A DNA stretch of 64,000 nt from Archivesica marissinica (taxonomy: Eukaryota; Mollusca; Bivalvia; Venerida; Vesicomyidae), in the NCBI GenBank assembly GCA_014843695.1, contig CM026398.1, forward strand, positions 52,057,834 through 52,121,833, read 5' to 3'. Positions 1 to 12,600 of this stretch are shown here, one piece after another. The notes under the pieces are model-generated. The model had not been told where the DNA came from. It made no database searches and saw nothing but the letters and a program-made list of their open reading frames with translations. A program made the translations under genes and the position numbers. How positions within the stretch are numbered: the first letter of the stretch is position 1; each line of letters starts with the position of its first letter.

Positions 1-253
1 GTTCAATAACCACAAACTATTTATAGAAATAAGAAGCCATCTTGGATCCTTGCATCTGAATACAGTCAAACCTGTGTTAGTGGCCACCTCTTTGTTTATG
101 CATCTAAATATATCTAATGAGGTATTCTCAAGAACATCTATTTATAGTAACATGATGGTTATCTTGGATCTGATAAAAAATCATTCTTCATGTAGGATGT
201 CACAGTTATGTCATTTTAAAAGACACATAAGTAGAGATGGTTTTGTGTTTTAA

Positions 254-479
254 CCCTTTCCCTCATAGAAGCACCTCTTGACGCCATTACCAATATGACA
301 TACATTGACAATGTAGTAATCAAACCAATGTTCATAATAAAGACCAGAATCTCATGTAGTCCCAGTAATATCTATGGGATAGATATGGCGACTCCTTATC
401 AACTGCATGATAGCTAAATGGCTGTCGTTTGTATGGAGATATAATAGTATATTAACCTAAATCTCTATGAAGTAGAGGG
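254..479. mobile_element. TTAA-type MITE (piggyBac-like ends), 226 bp
   Basis: The element is flanked by TTAA on both sides (250-253, 480-483). Its ends are CCCTTTCCCTCATAGA and, inverted, CCCTCTACTTCATAGA. TTAA target duplication with CCC termini is the piggyBac pattern. No open frame is present, so it is non-autonomous. Confidence 0.65.
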
Positions 480-500
480 TTAAGTAAACCAATACTGAAC

Positions 501-629
501 CTGGAAGAAACCACTAGCTCCTTCAAGGTGGTGACAAAGGGCAGGTAACAATTTGACAACATTTGTCGCCACTTGTAAGGGAGTTAACTGATCCAGGTTG
601 GAAAACCCTATCTTCTTCTCAGCTTTGAC
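501..629 (-). CDS. FANCD2: FANCD2 exon 31 (codons 974-1016), last exon in the window
   Basis: The acceptor is TTTCAG and the donor GTTCAG. It encodes [20 protein letters not shown] then [20 protein letters not shown], matching human IGFSHLQQRSAQEIV and LLTPMCNHLE. No further exon is recognisable between 1 and 500, so the gene continues off the left edge. Confidence 0.94.
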
Positions 630-3600
630 CTGAAACAAAATGTGTCATCACTCAAGGTACTTGAAAGATGCATATGGTATATCCTACTCTAGTACCGTCA
701 TTGTCATAATAAACGTTGCATCTCATTCCCATTTCATTTGCATGAAATATACATCTTGGTACACTAGTTTTGGACTCTGGTCCGATTGGTTATTAGGTTA
801 TTGGTCTGTTCATGTGTGTTTTACGTTTATTTATCATCGCTACCGGTTGCCCATATGAGCGAAGCCTCCTGAAGAGATTAGTCATTTTAGATTTTTGGAG
901 GATAATGCAATGATACAGACAGAGACCCATTCCAGAGTCTCCTCTGGTTCTTTTACGTGCACGGTGTAAAGCACCGACACGAGACCTCGGTTTAACGTCC
1001 CATCTGAAAGACTGTTAATTTTATTAGGGTCAGACGAGGGATCGAACCGGAGTCTGGTCGGATTACTGTCTGCACAATCTATGTTAAGTATTCTATACAG
1101 ACAAGATGCAACACTGTGCTTATTCCAAGTAGGGTGTCACAGGTGTAGCGGGAGCCTCGTGGGTAGGGATAGACCTAATCACTGGACCGGCTACCCTCTG
1201 TGATACGCTTCTTGAAAGTAAGCACAGGTTTGGTATGTCAATTTTGAGTTCGTCTATCATGCTTATAAAAATACAGTTGATCTTGTGCATTTTAGAAGCT
1301 GTATATATGAAGGTGACCGGGTGTTAGCTTATTGTATTATAATTTGATGTATACATTTATATACAATGACTGCACCAAATCACTACTTGCACCTGCAACT
1401 GATGCACAAACCTACATACACAAATAATACCATTGAAATTTTTGAATTTTCTGGTATACAAATGTCATTTTGATAAAAGGGAAGTAACTTTTAAATTACT
1501 TTACCAGATTTTTCCTAAAAAGTAGGCAGCTTTATAAGAAAATGCATGGTATTAATTTTCGCAACTCGCAACAGTTATTTGAGTGTATTATTAGTCCGAT
1601 TTCATTATTTCTAGAGTGGTTTTTGTGCTCATTTAAAATTATTCTTAATTCGATGGAAATGGTCCATACTGAAATAATTTTATAATTGCAAACGAATACA
1701 AGTCATACCTTGAAGAAAGTTTTTCTTTTTGAAGCTGAGGCAAGCAGTGAGTGCTCCAGTTTTCTACACAGGTCTTCCATCAGAAAGTTTACCTGAGCCA
1801 TCTCCAGGGTCAGATCAGTTACACCCTGTATCAGAAACAACAGAAATTATGCTGCTACATCCTGTACAAGAAACAGAAGAAATTATGTTGCTACATCCTG
1901 TATAAGAAACAACAGAAATTATGCTGCTACACCCTGTATAAGAAACAACAGAAATTATGCTGCTACATCCTGTACAAGAAACAACAGAAATTATGCTGCT
2001 ACATCCTGTATAAGAAACAACAGAAATTATGCTGCTACACCCTGTATAAGAAACAACAGAAATTATGCTGCTACATCCTGTATAAGAAACAACAGAAATT
2101 AAGAACCAATCTGGCTGAAAATTTCGATTTGCACATTGTCTTATGATGGTGAACATTTTGGTGCCAAGTTATTTGAGAATTTCGAGATCTCGGCAAGACA
2201 ACTTGTTCTAAACTGATCAGCCGACATGGTGACTCATCTATTCTCTCTCTCAAACTTCATGTGCATGTAATAATTAATGGGACAATAAAATAAATATGTC
2301 TTCTACCCAGAATTATGTCTCCTACCCAGAATTATGTCTCCTTCCAAGTCAAATGATGGTGACATTGTCAATGTTACAACTTTCATACCTGTACACACCT
2401 GTACATGTGAAGCAACAATGTGTGGTTGGGGAGGCCGTGGGGAAGGGACTTCACCCTTGAGAGGGGCTTAAAATCATTAAATTGTTTTCAGCAAAGCACA
2501 AAATATACATTTCCCCTTTGAGAACTCTTGACTGTTCAGTCTCTGTTCTATATAAATATTATATATGCTCCCCATTAGACATGGGATTGAGAGTTGTCCC
2601 TCCATGGATCTAGACATTGGAATGAGAGTTGTCCTTCCATGGATCTAGACATTCGACTGAGAGTTGTCCCTCCATGGATCTAAATATTCGACTGAGAGTT
2701 GTCCCTCCATGGATCTAGACATTCGACCGAGAGTTGTCCCTCCATGGATCTAGACATTCGACTGAGAGTTGTCCCTCCATGGATCTAGACATTCGACTGA
2801 GAGTTGTCCCTCCATGGATCTAGACATTGGACTGAGAGTTGTCCCTCCATGGATCTAGACATTGGAATGAGAGTTGTCCCTCCATGGATCTAGACATTGG
2901 AATGAGAGTTGTCCCTCCATGGATCTAGACATTCGACTGCGAGTTGTCCCTCCATGGATCTAGACATTGGAATGAGAGTTGTCCCTCCATGGATCTAGAC
3001 ATTGGAATGAGAGTTGTCCCTCCATGGATCTAGATATTCGACTGAGAGTTGTCCCTCCATGGAATGAGAGTTGTCCCTCCATGGATCTAGGAATGGTGAC
3101 GGAAGTGCAAAAACAGCGGCTGAGCAAAGTTGGCTGCTTCATATATTATATATTCACATAAAACCGTCTCCGTGGCCCAGTGGTTAAGGCGTCCGCCTAC
3201 GGAGCGGGAGGTCGAAGGTTCGAATCTCGTCAGTGGTTCGTTCTGATATGGCCGGTTGGCGAGCAGCCAGCTAGTTAAATAATGGTTACCGATTGCCTAC
3301 CAACCTGGCGTCTGGCATACAAGCATAGGATTCGGGAAGTACTGATGTTTGTAAAAAGAGGTCTCTCATAAGTCAGAAATGGCTGGCTCTTTAAATAGGG
3401 GTGACACTATAATAAACAAACACTTTACTTTTATATTCTAAAAGGTAAATATGCTATACAATTCCTGTTGTGGAATACTGAAGGTGGCTGCTTCATACAG
3501 ACATGTCCTTGAATGTGACGAGATAAAACAAATAAATACCTTAGTGTTATTGTCTGAATCCAGCATGGCTCTTCTAATCTGACCAGTGTTTAAGATGGTA

Positions 3601-6600
3601 AACACAGAAATATCCAATTCCCTGCAGACAAGCAAAATGAAGAAATGGTAAAATAATGTTCAGGAGTAACTGCTGAAGATCGGAATGATTATGTTATATT
3701 TCGGGTTACGCCTGCATCAGCATCATTTCGGGCTATATCGCTGGCGGGCAGTTTACTTAACAACACCTTTCCTGGGCAGGCCCCAGCGGTTAACCAGTAC
3801 TTGGGTGCACCAACCTCCGTAAGAAACTGCCAACTTTTTCATATAAATGAGACACGGCCTGAGCGGGGCTCGAACCTGTCACATCAGTGATGATAGGTTA
3901 GTGGTATACAAGTCAGCGACCGTAACCACTCGACCACGGAGGCGGACTAAGATTGGAATGAATTTATAGTGCTAACATTTTGTAAGGCAATCAATGTAAA
4001 TACTTGCCGTATAAAAATAGTGAAGTATCACGGCCATGGTATACTGCCCCGCTGAGAAAGTCCAGATCTTTGTAAAATGAGGTTTGTTTTCATTAAAGTA
4101 CTTAATGTTCACTTGAAAATACGAAATTATGTAATGACAACTTTGAAAATACGCATCTATTTGTATATATATATGTTCTCTCATGGAAGGGAGACACCAC
4201 GGGCGTGGGAAAACGATTGACACGGATGCCTTGTATTTGCAAGATCATGAATTCACGAAACAATGCGTAAGCGAGAGTAAATCATATACCTGAAGAATGG
4301 TTTGTATGCAGACAGACTGACGGTTGTCTTGCTATCCTTATTCTCCGCAGTTTCTGCAGCATTCTGGGTAGCTGCCTGAGTATTGTTCTGAAATGTAGCA
4401 AGGATTACTGTGAGAACGGAGATGCAATACAACAGAAACAGTGAAATGTAGAAATTTATCAGCAAAATAAAATGTACACATTTTATACTGGCTGCTTTAA
4501 CTTATGGTTCCAAGTCACTGCAGTTTGAAATATTGACAACAGTCAAACCTACCTTAAGCAGCCAGCCAAGGAAATCTCAGAAAGTGGCTGCTTAACACAG
4601 GTGGCTGCTTAATAGAGGTCAAATTTATAATAAAACAACAGGGCTTGGTACTGATAATTTCTGTAAAGTTTTGTGAAAATCTGGACAGGGGTATACAAAA
4701 TCTAGTATGGATAAAGTGTGAGACAGTTTGAAGACGAAATTATTAAATTGTAGCTAAAATATTGGTCAAACAGTAAACACGAGTCTGGAATCAATAATTA
4801 TGTGGGAAAATTTAGTTATGACATGCTTGACTTACCATCGTTATATTGTTTAGTTATGATGTTCTTGACTTACCATCGTTGTATTGTTTAGTTATGAAGT
4901 TCTTGACTTACCATCGTTGTATTGTTTAGTTATGAAGTTTTTGACTTACCATTGTTGTATTGTTTAGTTATGACATGCTTGACTTACCATCGTTGTATTG
5001 TTTAGTTATGATGTTCTTGACTTACCATCATTGTATTGTTAGTTATGATGTTCTTGACTTACCATCGTTGTATTGTTTAGTTATGACATCCTTGACTTAC
5101 CATCATTGTATTGTTTAGTTATGATGTTCTTGACTTACCATCGTTGTATTGTTTAGTTATGACATCCTTGACTTACCATCATTGTATTGTTTAGTTATGA
5201 TGTTCTTGACTTACCATCGTTGTATTGTTTAGTTATGATGTTCTTGACTTACCATCTTGTATTGTTTAGTTATGATGTTCTTGACTTACCATCGTTGTAT
5301 TGTTTAGTTATGATGTTCTTGACTTATCATCGTTGTATTGTTTAGTTATGACATCCTTGACTTACCATCATTGTATTGTTTAGTTATGATGTTCTTGACT
5401 TACCATCGTTGTATTGTTTAGTTATGATGTTCTTGACTTACCATCGTTGTATTGTTTAGTTATGATGTTCTTGACTTACCATCGTTGTATTGTTTAGTTA
5501 TGATGTTCTTGACTTATCATCGTTGTATTGTTTAGTTATGAAGTTCTTGACTTACCATCATTGTATTGTTTAGTTATGACATGCTTGACTTACCATCATT
5601 GTATTGTTTAGTTATGACATGCTTGACTTACCATCGTTGTATTGTTTAGTTATGACATGCTTGACTTACCACCGTTGTATTGTTTAGTTATGATGTTCTT
5701 GACTTACCATCATTGTATTGTTTAGTTATGACATGCTTGACTTACCATCGTTGTATTGTTTAGTTATGATGTTCTTGACTTACCATAGTTGTATTGTTTA
5801 GTTATGATGTTCTTGACTTACCATCATTGTATTGTTTAGTTATGACATGCTTGACTTACCATCATTGTATTGTTTAGTTATGATGTTCTTGACTTACCAT
5901 CATTGTATTGTTTAGTTATGACATGCTTGACTTACCATCGTTGTATTGTTTAGTTATGACATGCTTGACTTACCATCGTTGTATTGTTTAGTTATGATGT
6001 TCTTGACTTACCATCATTGTATTGTTTAGTTATGATGTTCTTGACTTACCATCGTTATATTGTTTAGTTATGATGTTCTTGACTTACCATCGTTGTATTG
6101 TTTAGTTATGATGTTCTTGACTTACCATCATTGTATTGTTTAGTTATGATGTTCTTGACTTACCATCGTTGTATTGTTTAGTTATGATGTTCTTGACTTA
6201 CCATCGTTGTATTGTTTAGTTATGATGTTCTTGACTTACCATCGTTGTATTGTTTAGTTATGACATTCTTGACTTACCATCGTTGTATTGTTTAGTTATG
6301 ATGTTCTTGACTTACCATCGTTGTATTGTTTAGTTATGATGTTCTTGACTTACCATCATTGTATTGTTTAGTTATGATGTTCTTGACTTACCATCGTTGT
6401 ATTGTTTAGTTATGATGTTCTTGACTTACCATCGTTGTATTGTTTAGTTATGACATGCTTGACTTACCATCGTTGTATTGTTTAGTTATGATGTTCTTGA
6501 CTTACCATCGTTGTATTGTTTAGTTATGATGTTCTTGACTTACCATCATTGTATTGTTTAGTTATGATGTTCTTGACTTACCATCGTTGTATTGTTTAGT

Positions 6601-9600
6601 TATGACATGCTTGACTTACCATCGTTGTATTGTTTAGTTATGATGTTCTTGACTTACCATCATTGTATTGTTTAGTTATGATGTTCTTGACTTACCATCG
6701 TTGTATTGTTTAGTTATGAAGTTCTTGACTTACCATCGTTGTATTGTTTAGTTATGATGTTCTTGACTTACCATCGTTGTATTGTTTAGTTATGATGTTC
6801 TTGACTTACCATCGTTGTATTGTTTAGTTATGATGTTCTTGACTTACCATCGTTGTATTGTTTAGTTATGATGTTCTTGACTTACCATCGTTGTATTGTT
6901 TAGTTATGACATGCTTGACTTACCACCGTTGTATTGTTTAGTTATGAAGTTCTTGACTTACCATCGTTGTATTGTTTAGTTATGATGTTCTTGACTTACC
7001 ATCGTTGTATTGTTTAGTTATGATGTTCTTGACTTACCATCGTTGTATTGTTTAGTTATGATGTTCTTGACTTACCATCGTTGTATTGTTTAGTTATGAC
7101 ATGCTTGACTTACCATCGTTGTATTGTTTAGTTATGATGTTCTTGACTTACCATCGTTGTATTGTTTAGTTATGACATTCTTGACTTACCATCGTTGTAT
7201 TGTTTAGTTATGATGTTCTTGACTTACCATCGTTGTATTGTTTAGTTATGATGTTCTTGACTTACCATTGTTGTATTGTTTAGTTATGATGTTCTTGACT
7301 TACCATCGTTGTATTGTTTAGTTATGATGTTCTTGACTTACCATTGTTGTATTGTTTAGTTATGATGTTCTTGACTTACCATTGTTGTATTGTTTAGTTA
7401 TGATGTTCTTGACTTACCATTGTTGTATTGTTTAGTTATGAAGTTCTTGACTTACCATCATTGTATTGTTTAGTTATGACATGCTTGACTTACCATCATT
7501 GTATTGTTTAGTTATGACATGCTTGACTTACCATCGTTGTATTGTTTAGTTATGACATGCTTGACTTACCACCGTTGTATTGTTTAGTTATGATGTTCTT
7601 GACTTACCATCATTGTATTGTTTAGTTATGACATGCTTGACTTACCATCGTTGTATTGTTTAGTTATGATGTTCTTGACTTACCATAGTTGTATTGTTTA
7701 GTTATGATGTTCTTGACTTACCATCATTGTATTGTTTAGTTATGACATGCTTGACTTACCATCATTGTATTGTTTAGTTATGATGTTCTTGACTTACCAT
7801 CATTGTATTGTTTAGTTATGACATGCTTGACTTACCATCGTTGTATTGTTTAGTTATGACATGCTTGACTTACCATCGTTGTATTGTTTAGTTATGATGT
7901 TCTTGACTTACCATCATTGTATTGTTTAGTTATGATGTTCTTGACTTACCATCGTTATATTGTTTAGTTATGATGTTCTTGACTTACCATCGTTGTATTG
8001 TTTAGTTATGATGTTCTTGACTTACCATCATTGTATTGTTTAGTTATGATGTTCTTGACTTACCATCGTTGTATTGTTTAGTTATGACATGCTTGACTTA
8101 CCACCGTTGTATTGTTTAGTTATGATGTTCTTGACTTACCATCGTTGTATTGTTTAGTTATGACATGCTTGACTTACCACCGTTGTATTGTTTAGTTATG
8201 ACATGCTTGACTTACCATCATTGTATTGTTTAGTTATGATGTTCTTGACTTACCATCGTTGTATTGTTTAGTTATGATGTTCTTGACTTACCATCGTTGT
8301 ATTGTTTAGTTATGATGTTCTTGACTTACCATCGTTGTATTGTTTAGTTATGATGTTCTTGACTTACCATCATTGTATTGTTTAGTTATGATGTTCTTGA
8401 CTTACCATCGTTGTATTGTTTAGTTATGATGTTCTTGACTTACCATCGTTGTATTGTTTAGTTATGATGTTCTTGACTTACCATCGTTGTATTGTTTAGT
8501 TATGACATGCTTGACTTACCATCGTTGTATTGTTTAGTTATGATGTTCTTGACTTACCATCGTTGTATTGTTTAGTTATGATGTTCTTGACTTACCATCA
8601 TTGTATTGTTTAGTTATGATGTTCTTGACTTACCATCGTTGTATTGTTTAGTTATGACATGCTTGACTTACCATCGTTGTATTGTTTAGTTATGATGTTC
8701 TTGACTTACCATCATTGTATTGTTTAGTTATGATGTTCTTGACTTACCATCGTTGTATTGTTTAGTTATGAAGTTCTTGACTTACCATCGTTGTATTGTT
8801 TAGTTATGATGTTCTTGACTTACCATCGTTGTATTGTTTAGTTATGATGTTCTTGACTTACCATCGTTGTATTGTTTAGTTATGATGTTCTTGACTTACC
8901 ATCGTTGTATTGTTTAGTTATGATGTTCTTGACTTACCATCGTTGTATTGTTTAGTTATGACATGCTTGACTTACCACCGTTGTATTGTTTAGTTATGAA
9001 GTTCTTGACTTACCATCGTTGTATTGTTTAGTTATGATGTTCTTGACTTACCATCGTTGTATTGTTTAGTTATGATGTTCTTGACTTACCATCGTTGTAT
9101 TGTTTAGTTATGATGTTCTTGACTTACCATCGTTGTATTGTTTAGTTATGACATGCTTGACTTACCATCGTTGTATTGTTTAGTTATGATGTTCTTGACT
9201 TACCATCGTTGTATTGTTTAGTTATGACATGCTTGACTTACCATCGTTGTATTGTTTAGTTATGATGTTCTTGACTTACCATCGTTGTATTGTTTAGTTA
9301 TGATGTTCTTGACTTACCATTGTTGTATTGTTTAGTTATGATGTTCTTGACTTACCATCGTTGTATTGTTTAGTTATGATGTTCTTGACTTACCATTGTT
9401 GTATTGTTTAGTTATGATGTTCTTGACTTACCATTGTTGTATTGTTTAGTTATGATGTTCTTGACTTACCATTGTTGTATTGTTTAGTTATGAAGTTCTT
9501 GACTTACCATCGTTGTATTGTTTAGTTATGACATGCTTGACTTACCATCGTTGTATTGTTTAGTTATGATGTTCTTGACTTACCATCATTGTATTGTTTA

Positions 9601-12600
9601 GTTATGATGTTCTTGACTTACCATCATTGTATTGTTTAGTTATGATGTTCTTGACTTACCATCGTTGTATTGTTTAGTTATGACATTCTTGACTTACCAT
9701 CGTTGTATTGTTTAGTTATGAAGTTCTTGACTTACCATCATTGTATTGTTTAGTTATGATGTTCTTGACTTACCATCATTGTATTGTTTAGTTATGATGT
9801 TCTTGACTTACCATCATTGTATTGTTTAGTTATGATGTTCTTGACTTACCATCGTTGTATTGTTTAGTTATGACATTCTTGACTTACCATCGTTGTATTG
9901 TTTAGTTATGATGTTCTTGACTTACCATCGTTGTATTGTTTAGTTATGATGTTCTTGACTTACCATCATTGTATTGTTTAGTTATGACATTCTTGACTTA
10001 CCATCGTTGTATTGTTTAGTTATGATGTTCTTGACTTACCATCATTGTATTGTTTAGTTATGACATTCTTGACTTACCATCGTTGTATTGTTTAGTTATG
10101 ATGTTCTTGACTTACCATCATTGTATTGTTTAGTTATGACATTCTTGACTTACCATCGTTGTATTGTTTAGTTATGATGTTCTTGACTTACCATCATTGT
10201 ATTGTTTAGTTATGACATTCTTGACTTACCATCGTTGTATTGTTTAGTTATGATGTTCTTGACTTACCATCATTGTATTGTTTAGTTATGACATTCTTGA
10301 CTTACCATCGTTGTATTGTTTAGTTATGATGTTCTTGACTTACCATCATTGTATTGTTTAGTTATGACATTCTTGACTTACCATCGTTGTATTGTTTAGT
10401 TATGATGTTCTTGACTTACCATCGTTGTATTGTTTAGTTATGACATGCTTGACTTACCATCGTTGTATTGTTTAGTTATGATGTTCTTGACTTACCATCG
10501 TTGTATTGTTTAGTTATGATGTTCTTGACTTACCATCGTTGTATTGTTTAGTTATGATGTTCTTGACTTACCATCATTGTATTGTTTAGTTATGAAGTTC
10601 TTGACTTACCATCGTTGTATTGTTTAGTTATGAAGTTCTTGACTTACCATCGTTGTATTGTTTAGTTATGACATGCTTGACTTACCACCGTTGTATTGTT
10701 TAGTTATGATGTTCTTGACTTACCATCGTTGTATTGTTTAGTTATGACATTCTTGACTTACCATCGTTGTATTGTTTAGTTATGAAGTTCTTGACTTACC
10801 ATCATTGTATTGTTTAGTTATGATGTTCTTGACTTACCATCATTGTATTGTTTAGTTATGATGTTCTTGACTAACCATCGTTGTATTGTTTAGTTATGAT
10901 GTTCTTGACTTACCATCGTTGTATTGTTTAGTTATGAAGTTCTTGACTTACCATCGTTGTATTGTTTAGTTATGATGTTCTTGACTTACCATCGTTGTAT
11001 TGTTTAGTTATGATGTTCTTGACTTACCATCATTGTATTGTTTAGTTATGATGTTCTTGACTTACCATCGTTGTATTGTTTAGTTATGATGTTCTTGACT
11101 TACCATCGTTGTATTGTTTAGTTATGATGTTCTTGACTTACCATCGTTGTATTGTTTAGTTATGATGTTCTTGACTTACCATCGTTGTATTGTTTAGTTA
11201 TGATGTTCTTGACTTACCATCATTGTATTGTTTAGTTATGATGTTCTTGACTTACCATCGTTGTATTGTTTAGTTATGATGTTCTTGACTTACCATCGTT
11301 GTATTGTTTAGTTATGATGTTCTTGACTTACCATCGTTGTATTGTTTAGTTATGATGTTCTTGACTTACCATCGTTGTATTGTTTAGTTATGAAGTTCTT
11401 GACTTATCATCGTTGTATTGTTTAGTTATGATGTTCTTGACTTACCATCGTTGTATTGTTTAGTTATGATGTTCTTGACTTACCATCGTTGTATTGTTTA
11501 GTTATGACATTCTTGACTTATCATCGTTGTATTGTTTAGTTATGACATTCTTGACTTACCATCGTTGTATTGTTTAGTTATGAAGTTCTTGACTTACCAT
11601 CGTTGTATTGTTTAGTTATGATGTTCTTGACTTACCATCATTGTATTGTTTAGTTATGACATTCTTGACTTACCATCGTTGTAGTATTGTTTAATTGTGA
11701 TGTTCTTGACTTACCATCGTTGTATTGTTTAATTGTGATGTTCTTGACTTACCATCGTTGTATTGTTTAGTTATGATGTTCTTGACTTACCATCGTTGTA
11801 TTGTTTAATTGTGATGTTCTTGACTTACCATCGTTGTATTGTTTAATTGTGAAGTCCTTCACTTACCATCGTTGTATTGTTTAATTGTGAAGTCCTTCAC
11901 TTATCATCGTTGTATTGTTTAATTGTGAAGTCCTTCACTTATCATCGTTGTATTGTTTAATTGTGAAGTCCTTCACTTACCATAGTTGTATTGTTTAATT
12001 GTGATGTTCTTGACTTACCATGGTTGTATTGTTTAATTGTGAAGTCCTTCACTTACCATCGTTGTATTGTTTAATTGTGAAGTCCTTCACTTATCATCGT
12101 TGTATTGTTTAATTGTGAAGTCCTTCACTTATCATCGTTGTATTGTTTAATTGTGATGTTCTTGACTTACCATCGTTGTATTGTTTAATTGTGAAGTCCT
12201 TCACTTACCATAGTTGTATTGTTTAATTGTGAAGTCCTTCACTTACCATCGTTGTATTGTTTAGTTGTGTGCTATCTCTACTATTGTCATCACTATCGGA
12301 CGAGGGCTTGTTTGTTTTCTTTCCTACAGTTTTCCTGTAGAAACATTAATAGCAAGAATTTAATATACAAACAAACCTGTCTACAAGGACCAGCCATGAG
12401 AATGGCAAAACATGGTCTCTGTTGGGCAAAACGTGGTCTCTGTTGGGCAAAACGTGGTCTCTGTTGACATGTGGTTTCTCATTAGTGGTTAACATTCAAT
12501 GATAACGGCTTGATAGATAAAAATGATGGCCTTCAGCGACAAATTAGTGGTCACCCACCCACCAACCTGTATTAAGCAGCCAGTTTCCAGAGTCCCAATA

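Noticed and set aside
1..500. A further FANCD2 exon (32)
   Set aside because: The reverse strand between 1 and 500 has no stretch matching the next part of the family. A MITE occupies half of it.
3163..3240. Genuine tRNA gene
   Set aside because: A and B boxes are present but no closing acceptor stem is seen and a SINE-like body follows. The same applies to all tRNA-like heads in the window.
4813..12246. CRISPR-like regular array
   Set aside because: Units are contiguous with no unique spacers, and the host is an animal. It is a minisatellite carrying splice-site sequence.
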